A stretch of DNA of 64,000 nucleotides from Limnovirga soli (GTDB lineage Bacteria; Bacteroidota; Bacteroidia; Chitinophagales; Chitinophagaceae): contig NZ_WHPF01000013.1 of NCBI RefSeq assembly GCF_013106755.1, positions 1 to 64,000 of the forward strand. The letters run 5' to 3'. A program made the translations under genes and the position numbers. The notes below the pieces were generated by a model. That model did not search any database, was not told where the DNA came from, and saw only the letters and a list, made by a program, of their open reading frames with translations. Positions 55,563 through 63,995 of this stretch are shown in pieces; position 1 is the stretch's first letter; every line of letters starts with the position of its first letter.

Positions 55563-56288
55563 TTGAAAACATTACAAAAAATATTGAACTTTTTTTCGTC
55601 CGGCAAAACCAAAAACATTTCTCCAATTGCTGATGAAAGAAATATGGATTTTGATGAAAAGTTAAACGATGTAGGAAGTTTTATATATGAGGAGGATGGT
55701 TTTATATTTCAGATGATACCTGCGCAACAAAAAATTCAATGGGCCGATATTGAACGCTTAATTGCTTATAAAAAAGATTTTTTAACCACAGATGAAGTTT
55801 GCTTAGATATATTGTTTAATAACAGGAAAATAACCATAACAGAAGCAACACCAGGTTGGTATCAGTTTATTCAAAAGACAAAATTTATATTTCCAGGTAT
55901 TCCTAAAAATTGGGACAGTGAAATACTTCAACCAGCTTTTGCATTAAATCTTAAGGTCTTGTACCAACGAACAGACAGAGAAATTCCAGACGAAAATAAT
56001 TTTTACGCAAGTTTTAGTTATACCACTAAAACAAAAATTAAAGAATTGCTGGAACTAAACAATTGGACAGTTCGTAAATCTGGCTCTACTGACTTTGAGT
56101 TTGAAAATAGTTGGACAACATTAACACTGGAAGGAAATGACAATGAACCTTTACTAAATGGCATGGTGGCATTTCACAATGATAATATTATGTTACTTAA
56201 CAGGTTATTTAATGCTTTAGCCTGTGAATATGTGTATGAATTTTACGATAAGGACAACAATCTTATTCTCGAAAAAATAAGCAGCTAA
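55563..56288 (+). CDS. Single AT-rich cassette-like gene, hypothetical
   Basis: 241 residues from a TTG at 55563; the next in-frame ATG is about 27 codons in. The TTG lies ten bases after the GTTAGCC core, matching how cassette genes start close to the recombination core. Cytosolic-looking, acidic, with motifs WADIERLIAYKKDFLTTDEVCLDI and ATPGWYQFIQKTKFIFPGIPKNW. No family recognised, although the style recalls immunity-type proteins. AGCTAACATTG begins three codons' length around the stop, like the left end of attC-like S1. Foreign origin is inference. Confidence 0.68.
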   Translation: MKTLQKILNFFSSGKTKNISPIADERNMDFDEKLNDVGSFIYEEDGFIFQMIPAQQKIQWADIERLIAYKKDFLTTDEVCLDILFNNRKITITEATPGWYQFIQKTKFIFPGIPKNWDSEILQPAFALNLKVLYQRTDREIPDENNFYASFSYTTKTKIKELLELNNWTVRKSGSTDFEFENSWTTLTLEGNDNEPLLNGMVAFHNDNIMLLNRLFNALACEYVYEFYDKDNNLILEKISS

Positions 56289-56386
56289 CATTGTAGTTGT
56301 TGTTTTGAATATAAGTGAATACACTTTAATCTTTTTAGCGCCCCGCCAACATTGCCTTTGCCCTAAGCTGCATAGTATTCCCAACC

Positions 56387-56405
56387 GTACAAGAGTGCGA
56401 CGCAA
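56387..56405 (-). repeat. Dispersed repeat, reverse single copy
   Basis: Exact GTACAAGAGTGCGACGCAA with AGCTGCATAGTATTCCCAACC before and CGGAAGCCCG after. Confidence 0.88.
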
Positions 56406-56545
56406 CGGAAGCCCGATACCGGATAAATTGCCTGGCTAATAACTAATTTTGCAATATACACCAGCCGCCGCATCATACATTTTCTGTGTCTTGTCACTAT
56501 ATCTGCTGTTAAGCATTTTGGCTAAATAAACGCAGCTTTTTAAAC

Positions 56546-56553
56546 TAACTTTG
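56546..56553 (+). promoter_or_regulatory. Putative -7 box of the carbonic anhydrase gene
   Basis: TAACTTTG fits TAnnTTTG, 18 bases before the ATG. A TTTTG lies upstream but at longer than usual spacing. Confidence 0.35.
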
Positions 56554-56571
56554 GTTTTCTAATACACAATA

Positions 56572-57213
56572 ATGCGTACACATTCAAAGGAAACACTAAG
56601 CCATTTAACCCCCGATTTGGCACTGGCTATTTTGAAAGAGGGTAATGACAGGTTTGTGAAGAATTTAAAAGCCAATAGAAATTTATTACAACAGGTTAAC
56701 GAAACCTCTAACGGGCAGTTTCCTTTTGCTACTATTTTAAGTTGTATTGATAGCCGTACTTCGGCAGAACTTATTTTTGATCAGGGGCTAGGCGATATTT
56801 TTAGCATACGTATTGCAGGCAATATTTTAAATGAAGATATTTTGGGCAGCATGGAATTTGCTACCAAAATAATGGGCACAAAAATTATTGTGGTACTTGG
56901 CCATACCAAATGTGGCGCCATAGAAGGTGCCTGCAACCATATAGAAATGGGCAACCTTACTGCATTGCTTAATAAAATTAAACCTGCCATTGAACAGGAG
57001 AAGGCAACTACCGAAAACAGAACCGGAACTAACGAAGCATTTGTAAAAAATGTAGCTGCCCTAAATGTGTTTTTAACTATTGACCGTATTAAAGCAGAAA
57101 GCCCTATAATTGCTGCCTTGGAACAGGAAAGTGCAATAAAAATTATAGGTGGGCTGTATGATGTAGATAATGGCAGCGTATCATTTTTTGCTGGTGAGCC
57201 ACTTTCAACTTAG
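56572..57213 (+). CDS. Beta-class carbonic anhydrase
   Basis: Interconverts CO2 and bicarbonate, 213 residues, cytosolic. The zinc ligands are visible: Cys58 in CIDSR (with the Asp60/Arg62 dyad), His111 and Cys114 in GHTKCGA. EGNDRFVKN and RIAGNILNEDILGSMEFA complete the beta-CA signature. The usual Bacteroidota neighbour, a SulP bicarbonate transporter, is not adjacent. Confidence 0.95.
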   Translation: MRTHSKETLSHLTPDLALAILKEGNDRFVKNLKANRNLLQQVNETSNGQFPFATILSCIDSRTSAELIFDQGLGDIFSIRIAGNILNEDILGSMEFATKIMGTKIIVVLGHTKCGAIEGACNHIEMGNLTALLNKIKPAIEQEKATTENRTGTNEAFVKNVAALNVFLTIDRIKAESPIIAALEQESAIKIIGGLYDVDNGSVSFFAGEPLST

Positions 57214-57289
57214 TATTTTTTACACTTTATTTAACCATGCCAAAACCGGCTTATCTTGTATCGTATAATAATAACCACAATGCCATTTT

Positions 57290-57745
57290 ATGAAAACATG
57301 TATTTGCCTTGCCTGCTTCGCCTGCTTTTTGGTAGCTTGTAATACAGTTACGCAGCCGGCGCCAACCGTTAGCCCATTACAGGGTACCTGGCAATTAATA
57401 TCGGGTACTACCATTGAAAAAAATGATACAGTTGTTACCCTGTACACAACAGGCCGCTCATTTATTAAAGTAATTAATGCTACTCATTTTGCTTTTATGG
57501 GCCACGACCTTAGCAAGGGAAAGGATAGTGCTGCTTTTTATTCCTCCGGCGGCGGCACTTATACTTTACAGGATAGTGCCTATACCGAACACCTGGCCTA
57601 TTGCAACGACAGGGCATGGGAGGGCAATGATTTTAATTTTACCATTACCATTAGCAACGATACCCTTATACAGCAAGGGCTTGAAAAGATTGACAGTATT
57701 GGCGTAAACAGGATTAATATTGAAAAGTATGTACGCTTTAAATAG
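57290..57745 (+). CDS. Lipocalin-like hypothetical lipoprotein
   Basis: 151 residues. A lipoprotein signal (CFACFLVACNT, Cys17) is followed by LQGTWQLISGTTIEKNDTVVTLYTTGRSFIKVINATHFAF, a pattern seen in small lipocalin-like (DUF4488/DUF5004-style) proteins of Bacteroidota. It starts 77 bases after the carbonic anhydrase. Function unknown. Confidence 0.72.
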   Translation: MKTCICLACFACFLVACNTVTQPAPTVSPLQGTWQLISGTTIEKNDTVVTLYTTGRSFIKVINATHFAFMGHDLSKGKDSAAFYSSGGGTYTLQDSAYTEHLAYCNDRAWEGNDFNFTITISNDTLIQQGLEKIDSIGVNRINIEKYVRFK

Positions 57746-57889
57746 CCGTGGTTTAGCTGCGCAAGGTGTTTAAAGTACAATTGCTCATGAGCCATCGGTA
57801 CACACAGTCACAAGAAAGATAACGGACAGACGGCTTTGAGCCGTAGGACTGATGTTGCCATCATCGCTTTGCCGATCATTCTTACTGCA

Positions 57890-58031
57890 TAGGAAGTGTG
57901 CGACGCAACAACAGCCTCTTTTAGCACAGTTGTTGGGTACATACATTGTAATAAAACCAAATTTTTTAAAAGCATTTTTTAGCCGGGCAATTTGTTTTTA
58001 TGGCATCTTTACTTGCGTCGCACACTTGTGC
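57890..58031. repeat. Dispersed repeats in diverging order (reverse then forward)
   Basis: The reverse copy at 57890-57908 (TAGGAAGTGTGCGACGCAA, left end degenerate) and the forward copy at 58013-58031 (TTGCGTCGCACACTTGTGC) face the opposite way to the other pairs. They occupy the 396-base gap between convergent genes. Confidence 0.8.
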
Positions 58032-58087
58032 GGCAGCACCTAATTGGGCTTTTAACAGCCAGATACACCACCTTCAAAATAAAGCAT

Positions 58088-58127
58088 AAAAAAAAGGCGA
58101 AAGCATATGCACTTTCGCCCTTTTTTT
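58088..58127. terminator. Terminator of the esterase gene
   Basis: AAAGGCGAAAG and CTTTCGCC pair between A and T tracts. It ends minus-strand transcription about 15 bases after the stop. Confidence 0.85.
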
Positions 58128-58141
58128 ATCAACGGTTATTC

Positions 58142-59020
58142 TTATTGGTGAAAGCTTTGGCCTATAAACTGCAGGGCATCAGTAATGCCGGTGCGCCAGT
58201 AGGTCCAGGTATGTGCGCCATCGCGTACACGGTATTCGTGCGGTATTCTTTTCTCTGATAAAGCAATATGCAATAAGCAGTTGCCCTTGGTAAGAAAATC
58301 GTCATCGCCGCAATCTATCCAGTAACGTACTTTTTTAAGATCATCGGCCGATTTATCTTTTACCAGTTGTAAAATACTATTGCTATTCCAGGCAGCATTC
58401 AGGCGGTCTTTGCCTTTTATGTCTTTACCATAAAGTTGGGCAAAAGTATTGTTCCAGTTATTATCGGGCATAGTGGTCATGGCATCATCATCAAATACGG
58501 CAGCACTTAAAGGGGCACAGGCTGCAAACAATTCTGGATATTTTATAGCATAAATTAAAGTGCCATACCCGCCCATAGAAAGTCCGGCCACGCCACGGTA
58601 TCTTTTCTCGCCCTTTATATGATAGTTTTTCTCAATGGTGGGCATAAATTCTTTAATAAAAAAGTCTTCATATTTCTCCTTGCCATCGTAGGAGTTAATG
58701 TACCAGCTGGAGTCGGCATTGGGCATTACAATAATCATGGGCGGAATGGTACCATCGGCAATGGCTTTATCGGCATAACGGTTTATTTCGCCAAACTGTA
58801 ACCAGCCGGTATTGTCGTCAGTATAGCCATGCAATAGATACACAACAGGGTAATATCTGTCGGAGCTGGTATAATCTGCAGGCAGGTAAATGGTATATTT
58901 TACCGCCTTGTTAAGAATGGCACTTTTTACCGTTTGTGTTTCTATTACTTTTCCTGCAGGCTGGGCAATTGCCAAAACGCTACAGCATACACACATAAAA
59001 AACAAAAGCATTTTTTTCAT
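58142..59020 (-). CDS. Secreted alpha/beta-hydrolase, esterase D (PF00756) type
   Basis: 292 residues. The signal peptide ends LAIAQ. The esterase fold has LLHGYTDDNTGW, the nucleophile Ser148 in GLSMGGYG, an acid in WIDCGDDDF and His in DGAHTWTYW. Such enzymes deacylate carbohydrates (acetyl-xylan or feruloyl esterases) or act on other esters. Periplasmic or secreted. Monocistronic. Confidence 0.88.
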   Translation of the reverse strand: MKKMLLFFMCVCCSVLAIAQPAGKVIETQTVKSAILNKAVKYTIYLPADYTSSDRYYPVVYLLHGYTDDNTGWLQFGEINRYADKAIADGTIPPMIIVMPNADSSWYINSYDGKEKYEDFFIKEFMPTIEKNYHIKGEKRYRGVAGLSMGGYGTLIYAIKYPELFAACAPLSAAVFDDDAMTTMPDNNWNNTFAQLYGKDIKGKDRLNAAWNSNSILQLVKDKSADDLKKVRYWIDCGDDDFLTKGNCLLHIALSEKRIPHEYRVRDGAHTWTYWRTGITDALQFIGQSFHQ

Positions 59021-59140
59021 AAAGCAAAATATTGAATGAAGGTTTTATTTTGAAACCTAAATGTAACACTCAATTATTGAATAAAGGGGGAATCTAATAA
59101 ACAAACCTCTACCTGGCAGGCAGTTGCCACAAAATAAAAA

Positions 59141-59168
59141 AAGCCCTTATGCATTTGCATAAAGGCTT
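59141..59168 (-). terminator. Terminator-like hairpin downstream of ssb
   Basis: AAGCC-TTATGC and GCATAA-GGCTT pair around ATTT, 20 bases beyond the minus-strand ssb stop, with an A-run giving a T tract on the minus strand. Confidence 0.7.
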
Positions 59169-59188
59169 AAGATAAGGGTTGAATATGC

Positions 59189-59527
59189 TTATTGTTTTTT
59201 ACTCAGTATCAGCAATTCTATGGCCTGTACTTCGGTGGCATAGCGCTTAATACCATCTTTATCGGTATAATTACGGTTTACCAGTTTGCCTTCCACCAGC
59301 ACTTCCAGACCGCGGGTAAAATATTTTTCTACAATTTCTGCGGTTTTATCCCAGGCAATAACATTGTGCCATTGGGTTTCGGTAATTTTTTCACCTTTGG
59401 CATTTTTATAGGTTTCGTTGGTGGCAAGGCTAAGGCGGGCTAATTTTTTGCCGCCTTCCAATACTTTTATTTCGGGGGCATTACCAAGATTTCCTATTAA
59501 CTGTACTTTGTTTCTTAAACTGTTCAT
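59189..59527 (-). CDS. ssb: Single-stranded DNA-binding protein, short form
   Basis: 112 residues from the ATG at 59527 (MNSLRNKVQLIGNLG). The OB-fold signature includes LARLSLATNETYKN, TQWHNVIAWDKTAEIVEKY and GLEVLVEGKLVNRNYTDKDG. It stops right after the fold (ILSKKQ) and lacks the flexible linker and acidic DIPF-type tail that recruits partner proteins in housekeeping SSBs. A paralogue with a full tail may exist elsewhere in the genome. Monocistronic. Confidence 0.92.
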   Translation of the reverse strand: MNSLRNKVQLIGNLGNAPEIKVLEGGKKLARLSLATNETYKNAKGEKITETQWHNVIAWDKTAEIVEKYFTRGLEVLVEGKLVNRNYTDKDGIKRYATEVQAIELLILSKKQ

Positions 59528-59707
59528 TGTTTTAATTTTTAAATTGTTATTCAAATTTGCTGTTCAACTACGGTGGCCACCGTTTACAACACAAAATTGC
59601 AATGCCGGCTAAAGGGTAGCCGGAGATTATTCGTTTAGTTTCGACAATAAATATTTTTACCCGGTTATAAGCGTTTAAAAACGGATAATTTTTCCTATCT
59701 TAACTGC

Positions 59708-60076
59708 ATGGAAACCACAACCCGCTTATGTTTGGCCTGTGGCAAACCACTTAAAGGCCGCACCGATAAAAAATTTTGCGACGACTATTGCCGCAATGCC
59801 CACAACAATAAAAACAAGGCCGAAGAACCCCTTGTAGTAAAAGAATTATGGCAGGTATTAAAAAAGAACCGGCGAATTTTAGAAGAAATGCTGGGTGCCG
59901 AAGAAATGATAAAACAACCCAGAACCAAATTTATTACCAAAGGCTTTCAGTTTAATTACCATACCCACCAGTACACCAATAAAAAGGGCAATATTTATAC
60001 CTTCTGCTTCGAGTATGGCTATCTTTCACTGGAGGGCGATTGGCTGTTAATAGTAAAACGTAGCCCCAATATATAA
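59708..60076 (+). CDS. DUF2116-like zinc-ribbon protein
   Basis: 122 residues. An N-terminal zinc ribbon, CLACGKPLKGRTDKKFCDDYCRN, supplies four Cys ligands (Cys8, Cys11, then two in CDDYC). A helical middle and a C-terminal YTNKKGNIYTFCFEYGYLSLEG segment follow. The pattern is common in Bacteroidota and called DUF2116 or a hypothetical Zn-ribbon. Divergent from ssb across about 180 bases. Function unknown. Confidence 0.8.
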   Translation: METTTRLCLACGKPLKGRTDKKFCDDYCRNAHNNKNKAEEPLVVKELWQVLKKNRRILEEMLGAEEMIKQPRTKFITKGFQFNYHTHQYTNKKGNIYTFCFEYGYLSLEGDWLLIVKRSPNI

Positions 60077-60174
60077 GGCTTTTTATCCGCTCCAGGCAGT
60101 TTGTTTACCCCGTTTAACTAACAAAAAATCAAAAATTATACAACATATTTGCTAATGAACGTTAATTTTACGGC

Positions 60175-60765
60175 ATGGCAAGAATACAAACCGATAAAGA
60201 TGTATCACGCAAAGAAGTGATCATTAAAGCCTCAGCCAAGCTGTTCAGAGAAAAAGGCTATAAGGCTGCCAGCATGAGAGACCTGGCCGTAAAAGTAGGC
60301 GTAGAGGCTGCCAGCCTGTACAACCATATCCGCTCTAAAGCAGAATTACTACACGATATTTGCTTTAACGTGGCTAATGTTTTTTTCGAACATATGAACG
60401 AGGTAGAATCTACCCAAGCCACCCCCATAGAAAAGCTGGAAAAGTTATTGCGCTTTCATATAAAGCAAATGCTCGAAAACTTTGAAGAAGTATATGTAAG
60501 CGACCGTGAATGGCGTTACCTGGCCGATCCTTACCTGTCCAATTTTCAAAACCAGCGCCGAAGTTACCGCAAGCGTTTTGCATCCATTATTCAGCAGGGT
60601 ATAGAACAGGGGCAAATCAATAAAATTGATGCTTCTACCGCCGTACTGGTATTGCTACACGCCATCAGCGGTATCGACTCCTGGCACCGCAGTACCCACA
60701 AAGTAAGTGGCGAAGAGCTGGAAGAAAATATTGTAACCATACTAATACAGGGTTTACAAAAATAA
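60175..60765 (+). CDS. TetR/AcrR family transcriptional regulator
   Basis: 196 residues. The N-terminal helix-turn-helix (RKEVIIKASAKLFREKGYKAASMRDLAVKVGVEAASLYNHIRSK) spans about 12-56, and the C-terminal helical ligand domain follows. It sits 144 bases upstream of paaE in the same direction. In Bacteroidota a TetR regulator next to paa genes is common, so it may respond to phenylacetyl-CoA or a related ligand (inference). Confidence 0.92.
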   Translation: MARIQTDKDVSRKEVIIKASAKLFREKGYKAASMRDLAVKVGVEAASLYNHIRSKAELLHDICFNVANVFFEHMNEVESTQATPIEKLEKLLRFHIKQMLENFEEVYVSDREWRYLADPYLSNFQNQRRSYRKRFASIIQQGIEQGQINKIDASTAVLVLLHAISGIDSWHRSTHKVSGEELEENIVTILIQGLQK

Positions 60766-60784
60766 AACTAACAATGGGGGCGTT

Positions 60785-60871
60785 GCCCCGCTATGCAGCG
60801 GGGCCGGGCTTTCCGTTACAAGTCCTCGCTCACTGCGTTCGCTGCGGGCTTTTCACTGCAATCCCTAACGC
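60785..60871. repeat. GC-rich mosaic repeat between tetR and paaE
   Basis: A perfect hairpin GCCCCGCT-ATGC-AGCGGGGC (60785-60804) is followed by a C/T-rich stretch with two related GGGCTTTYC units. The stretch is much more GC-rich than nearby spacers and looks like a mobile or REP-like genomic repeat distinct from the GTACAAG family. Single copy here. Confidence 0.5.
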
Positions 60872-60909
60872 AACAGCCGCTATTCATATTCACCTAATTT
60901 GCCAAAACC

Positions 60910-61986
60910 ATGTCGCTGCATTTTGAAAAAATCAGGATTAAAGAAGTAAGAAAAGAAACGGCAGATTGTGTATCCGTTCTTTTTGATATTCCGCCGCATT
61001 TGCAGGATGCATTTAGCTATCAGGCGGGCCAGCATATAGGCATTAGAGCCACCATTAATGGCAGCGAGTTAAGACGTTCTTACTCGCTTTGCAGCACACC
61101 ATTGCAAAACGAATGGCGGGTAGCTATAAAAAAAGTGCCTGGTGGGCAATTCTCCACCTATGCCAACGAAGTATTGGCAGCTGGCACCGAAATAGAACTA
61201 ATGAAACCAATGGGGCATTTTGGTACAAGCTACCACCCCACCCAAAAAAAGAAATATATAGCCATTGCGGCAGGCAGCGGTATTACCCCGGTTATTTCCA
61301 TTATAAAAACCGTATTGCAAACTGAGCCGCAAAGCCATTGCACCCTGGTATATGGCAATAAAAACAGGGCTTCCATTATTTTTAAAGAAGAGCTGGAAGC
61401 GCTAAAAAATAAATACCTGCAACGCTTTAGCCTTATTCATATACTTAGCCGCGAAGGAACAGATGCTGCCATTAACCACGGTAGAATAGATGCCGCCAAA
61501 TGCCAGCAGCTTTTTAATAAAGCTATACCACTGCATGCCGATGAATATTTTATATGCGGCCCTGAAGAAATGATTTTTACTGTAAAAGATTTTTTAGCCA
61601 ATAGCGGCGTAGATAAAAGCCATATTCACTTTGAATTATTTAGCACTGCGGCAGTGCAGCCATTAGAACAAGCCGCAAAGCTTAGCACAGATGCTATTGA
61701 AAGAAACAGTACCGTTAGCATAAAGCTGGATGGAATTAGTTTTAATGTGGGCGTACCATTTTATGGCACTTCTATTTTAGATGCCGCATTGGTAGGTGGT
61801 GCTGATTTACCATATAGCTGCAAAGGCGGCGTTTGCTGTACCTGTAAAGCCCGTTTGTTAGCAGGCGAAGTGAGTATGGATGTTAGCTATGGACTGGAAG
61901 CAGAAGAAATAGAAAAGGGCTTTATACTGGCCTGCCAGGCACACCCCAAAACAGAAAACGTAGTAATTGATTTTGATATAAAATAA
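60910..61986 (+). CDS. paaE: PaaE-type ferredoxin-NAD(P) reductase of phenylacetyl-CoA epoxidase
   Basis: 358 residues. A FAD-binding domain (RRSYSL at 55-60), an NAD-binding domain (AAGSGITPVIS at 120-130, YFICGPEEM) and a C-terminal plant-type [2Fe-2S] domain with Cys304, Cys309, Cys312 and Cys342 are arranged as in PaaE, which passes electrons to the PaaABC(D) epoxidase. No paaABCD genes lie next to it: a terminator and a convergent gene follow. It therefore either serves a distant paa locus or another oxygenase. Confidence 0.9.
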   Translation: MSLHFEKIRIKEVRKETADCVSVLFDIPPHLQDAFSYQAGQHIGIRATINGSELRRSYSLCSTPLQNEWRVAIKKVPGGQFSTYANEVLAAGTEIELMKPMGHFGTSYHPTQKKKYIAIAAGSGITPVISIIKTVLQTEPQSHCTLVYGNKNRASIIFKEELEALKNKYLQRFSLIHILSREGTDAAINHGRIDAAKCQQLFNKAIPLHADEYFICGPEEMIFTVKDFLANSGVDKSHIHFELFSTAAVQPLEQAAKLSTDAIERNSTVSIKLDGISFNVGVPFYGTSILDAALVGGADLPYSCKGGVCCTCKARLLAGEVSMDVSYGLEAEEIEKGFILACQAHPKTENVVIDFDIK

Positions 61987-62018
61987 AAGCCGCGCAATAC
62001 TATTACACGGCTTTTATT
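61982..62018. terminator. Terminator at the end of paaE
   Basis: AATAAAAGCCG and CGGCTTTTATT pair around about 15 bases, overlapping the stop codon. Confidence 0.75.
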
Positions 62019-62054
62019 ACAGGTGGCTGTTATAAGCTGCATTTACTTGCTACC

Positions 62055-62073
62055 GTACAAGTGTGCGACGCAA
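62055..62073 (-). repeat. Dispersed repeat, reverse single copy
   Basis: Exact GTACAAGTGTGCGACGCAA followed by GTAAAGC and AGCCCGGCTAA. Confidence 0.88.
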
Positions 62074-62111
62074 GTAAAGCACAATAGCTGTTTATAGCCC
62101 GGCTAACAGGC

Positions 62112-63554
62112 TTACTGTAATTGCTCAATTTTTTTTAGTTCAATAGTCCAGCCCAAATCCATTTTTACAATCAGGGGGTTGGCGCTGTTTTTTAATATCC
62201 ATAACTGGCGGCTGCCTTCTTCGTTTGTAATATGTATACATTCCAGCAGCTTATCGTTATTATCTCCCAAATTTACCCTTTGTTCAAAACGGGCGTCATC
62301 CTCTTCAAACTCATCATCCGCTACCACGGTAAAATTTTCCATGCCTTCGCCCACATCCAAACCGGTTTCGTTATTATCTATTAATGACTGGTAGCTGGCT
62401 TTACTTATCCAAACAGTGCTGGTGGCATCGTTCATTACCTGCAGGCCCATGCCACCCTTAAAATAATTGTTTAAAATAGTGGCATTGGCCAGGGCTTCTT
62501 TACCAATGCTAACTTCGCCCGTCATATCTGTCGAGTTGGTCATTTCCCAGTTAAAATGCAGTTCTTTTTGTATATCGGCATTAGAAAGGGTAACAGAAAA
62601 ATTATACTCACTACCATTATTTTCTACGGCCCAGGTATATTTTGTACCGCTGGCAAGAATAGGCTTTGCAAACTCTGAAGGACATTTTAGCTGGTAATAT
62701 AAAAAGTCGTAACCTTCAAATTTGGTATTGATGTTATTGGCATCTTCGCAGGCTTTTTCGGGGTTGCCCATTTCTTTATACACATACATACGCCGCAAGG
62801 CAATGCTGGCATTTTCCGGGTCTATTATAACCAGGCGGTTTAATAAGGAAATGGCTTCGGTATACTTTCTGTCTGACCGGTACATTTTTGCCAGTTCTTC
62901 CATAATGGCAGGTGTTTCGGGGTAGGTTTTGTTTAAGTCCAGCGCAATATTATAAGCTTTCTCCGATTCACCTGCCGCAAATAAAACGGTGGCATATACA
63001 ATGCCCATATCCCTTTTTTCGTCATTGGTTTTAAGCAGGCCAAAAAAATGTTCACCGGCTGCAAGGGCATCGGGGTAGTGGCCCAAATCGGTTAGTATGG
63101 CTGCTTTTGTAAAATAGCCATAGGGGTTATTGGGTGCAATACGAATGGCTTCGGTGCAAACGGGAATGGCTATGGCGCTATCCGTTGCTTTTTCTATAAC
63201 CAAAGGAATAATGGCCATCATTTTAGCAGCTGAATCGGGATTTTTATATAAGGTTGTCATTACATCAAAACCCTGCTTAAACTGTTTATTTATAAAGTAA
63301 CTGGTAGTAAGTTGAAATACCACTACCGTATCGTTTGTTCTTTTTTGCAGGTAAGTATTGGCTTTTGGGATGAGTTTATCGTAGGCTTCTGTGTCGAACA
63401 GGTCGGCAATTTCTGTTTTTAGCTCATCATAATTAATCACTTTTGGGGTGGGTGGTTTTGGGTTTTTATTGGTATTTTGAGCCATAGCATTGGCAGTAAT
63501 ACACAGCATTATCACTACAGTAAAAAAGGGCTTAAGCATAGCTTGCATGTTCAT
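62112..63554 (-). CDS. Exported tetratricopeptide-repeat protein
   Basis: 480 residues. The signal peptide ends ITANAMAQ, with two alternative start Mets. The first ~290 residues form helical TPR-like repeats (YGYFTKAAILTDLGHYPDALAAGEHFF, EAISLLNRLVIIDPENASIALRRMYVYKEMGNPEKA). The C-terminal ~190 residues are beta-rich (KYTWAVENNGSEYNFSVTL…) with no family recognised. Envelope-located by signal. Function unknown. Confidence 0.82.
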   Translation of the reverse strand: MNMQAMLKPFFTVVIMLCITANAMAQNTNKNPKPPTPKVINYDELKTEIADLFDTEAYDKLIPKANTYLQKRTNDTVVVFQLTTSYFINKQFKQGFDVMTTLYKNPDSAAKMMAIIPLVIEKATDSAIAIPVCTEAIRIAPNNPYGYFTKAAILTDLGHYPDALAAGEHFFGLLKTNDEKRDMGIVYATVLFAAGESEKAYNIALDLNKTYPETPAIMEELAKMYRSDRKYTEAISLLNRLVIIDPENASIALRRMYVYKEMGNPEKACEDANNINTKFEGYDFLYYQLKCPSEFAKPILASGTKYTWAVENNGSEYNFSVTLSNADIQKELHFNWEMTNSTDMTGEVSIGKEALANATILNNYFKGGMGLQVMNDATSTVWISKASYQSLIDNNETGLDVGEGMENFTVVADDEFEEDDARFEQRVNLGDNNDKLLECIHITNEEGSRQLWILKNSANPLIVKMDLGWTIELKKIEQLQ

Positions 63555-63800
63555 ATGATAGATTTATTTTTTAAAATTACTATTAAATGCGGTTGCAATT
63601 TGTACCCGCCAAAAGGTATATATGGTTACCGGCAAAATAAGTAGCGCCTTGGGGTCAAATAATGCCAGGGTTCATCAATCATTATTTAACTTTAAAACAA
63701 ATCTAATTGGTGGCTACAGCAAATTACCAGGTATAACTATAAAGGCTACATGTTATTAATTACCCTAGGTTGCTGTAGGTGATAGTAAAAATTTAAAATA

Positions 63801-63995
63801 ATGGAAATACCGATACCTGGAATTATGTTCGCTGCAATTGTTTCTTTAGGGATATTTTATTACTATAATAGAAAAGTAACATTGAGAAGGGAGGAAAAGC
63901 GTGAAAGACTTAAAAGCAGGCAGGAAGGCTATATGAATGTTATGCCTGGCAACCCAAATAAAAATACGGGTAAACCAAATGACACATTTATTTAG
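63801..63995 (+). CDS. Small single-helix membrane protein (hypothetical)
   Basis: 64 residues. One membrane segment (about 7-22, GIMFAAIVSLGIFYYY) is followed by a strongly charged region (RKVTLRREEKRERLKSRQEG), like the small phage-shock or holin-like proteins of one helix plus a basic tail. It starts with ATG and is complete just before the window end. The 246-base gap before it shows no other feature. Family unknown. Confidence 0.55.
   Translation: MEIPIPGIMFAAIVSLGIFYYYNRKVTLRREEKRERLKSRQEGYMNVMPGNPNKNTGKPNDTFI

Noticed and set aside
2362-62073. Possible CRISPR array because of many identical short repeats
   Set aside because: Copies are dispersed over the whole window in both orientations with kilobase spacing; no regular spacers and no cas genes.
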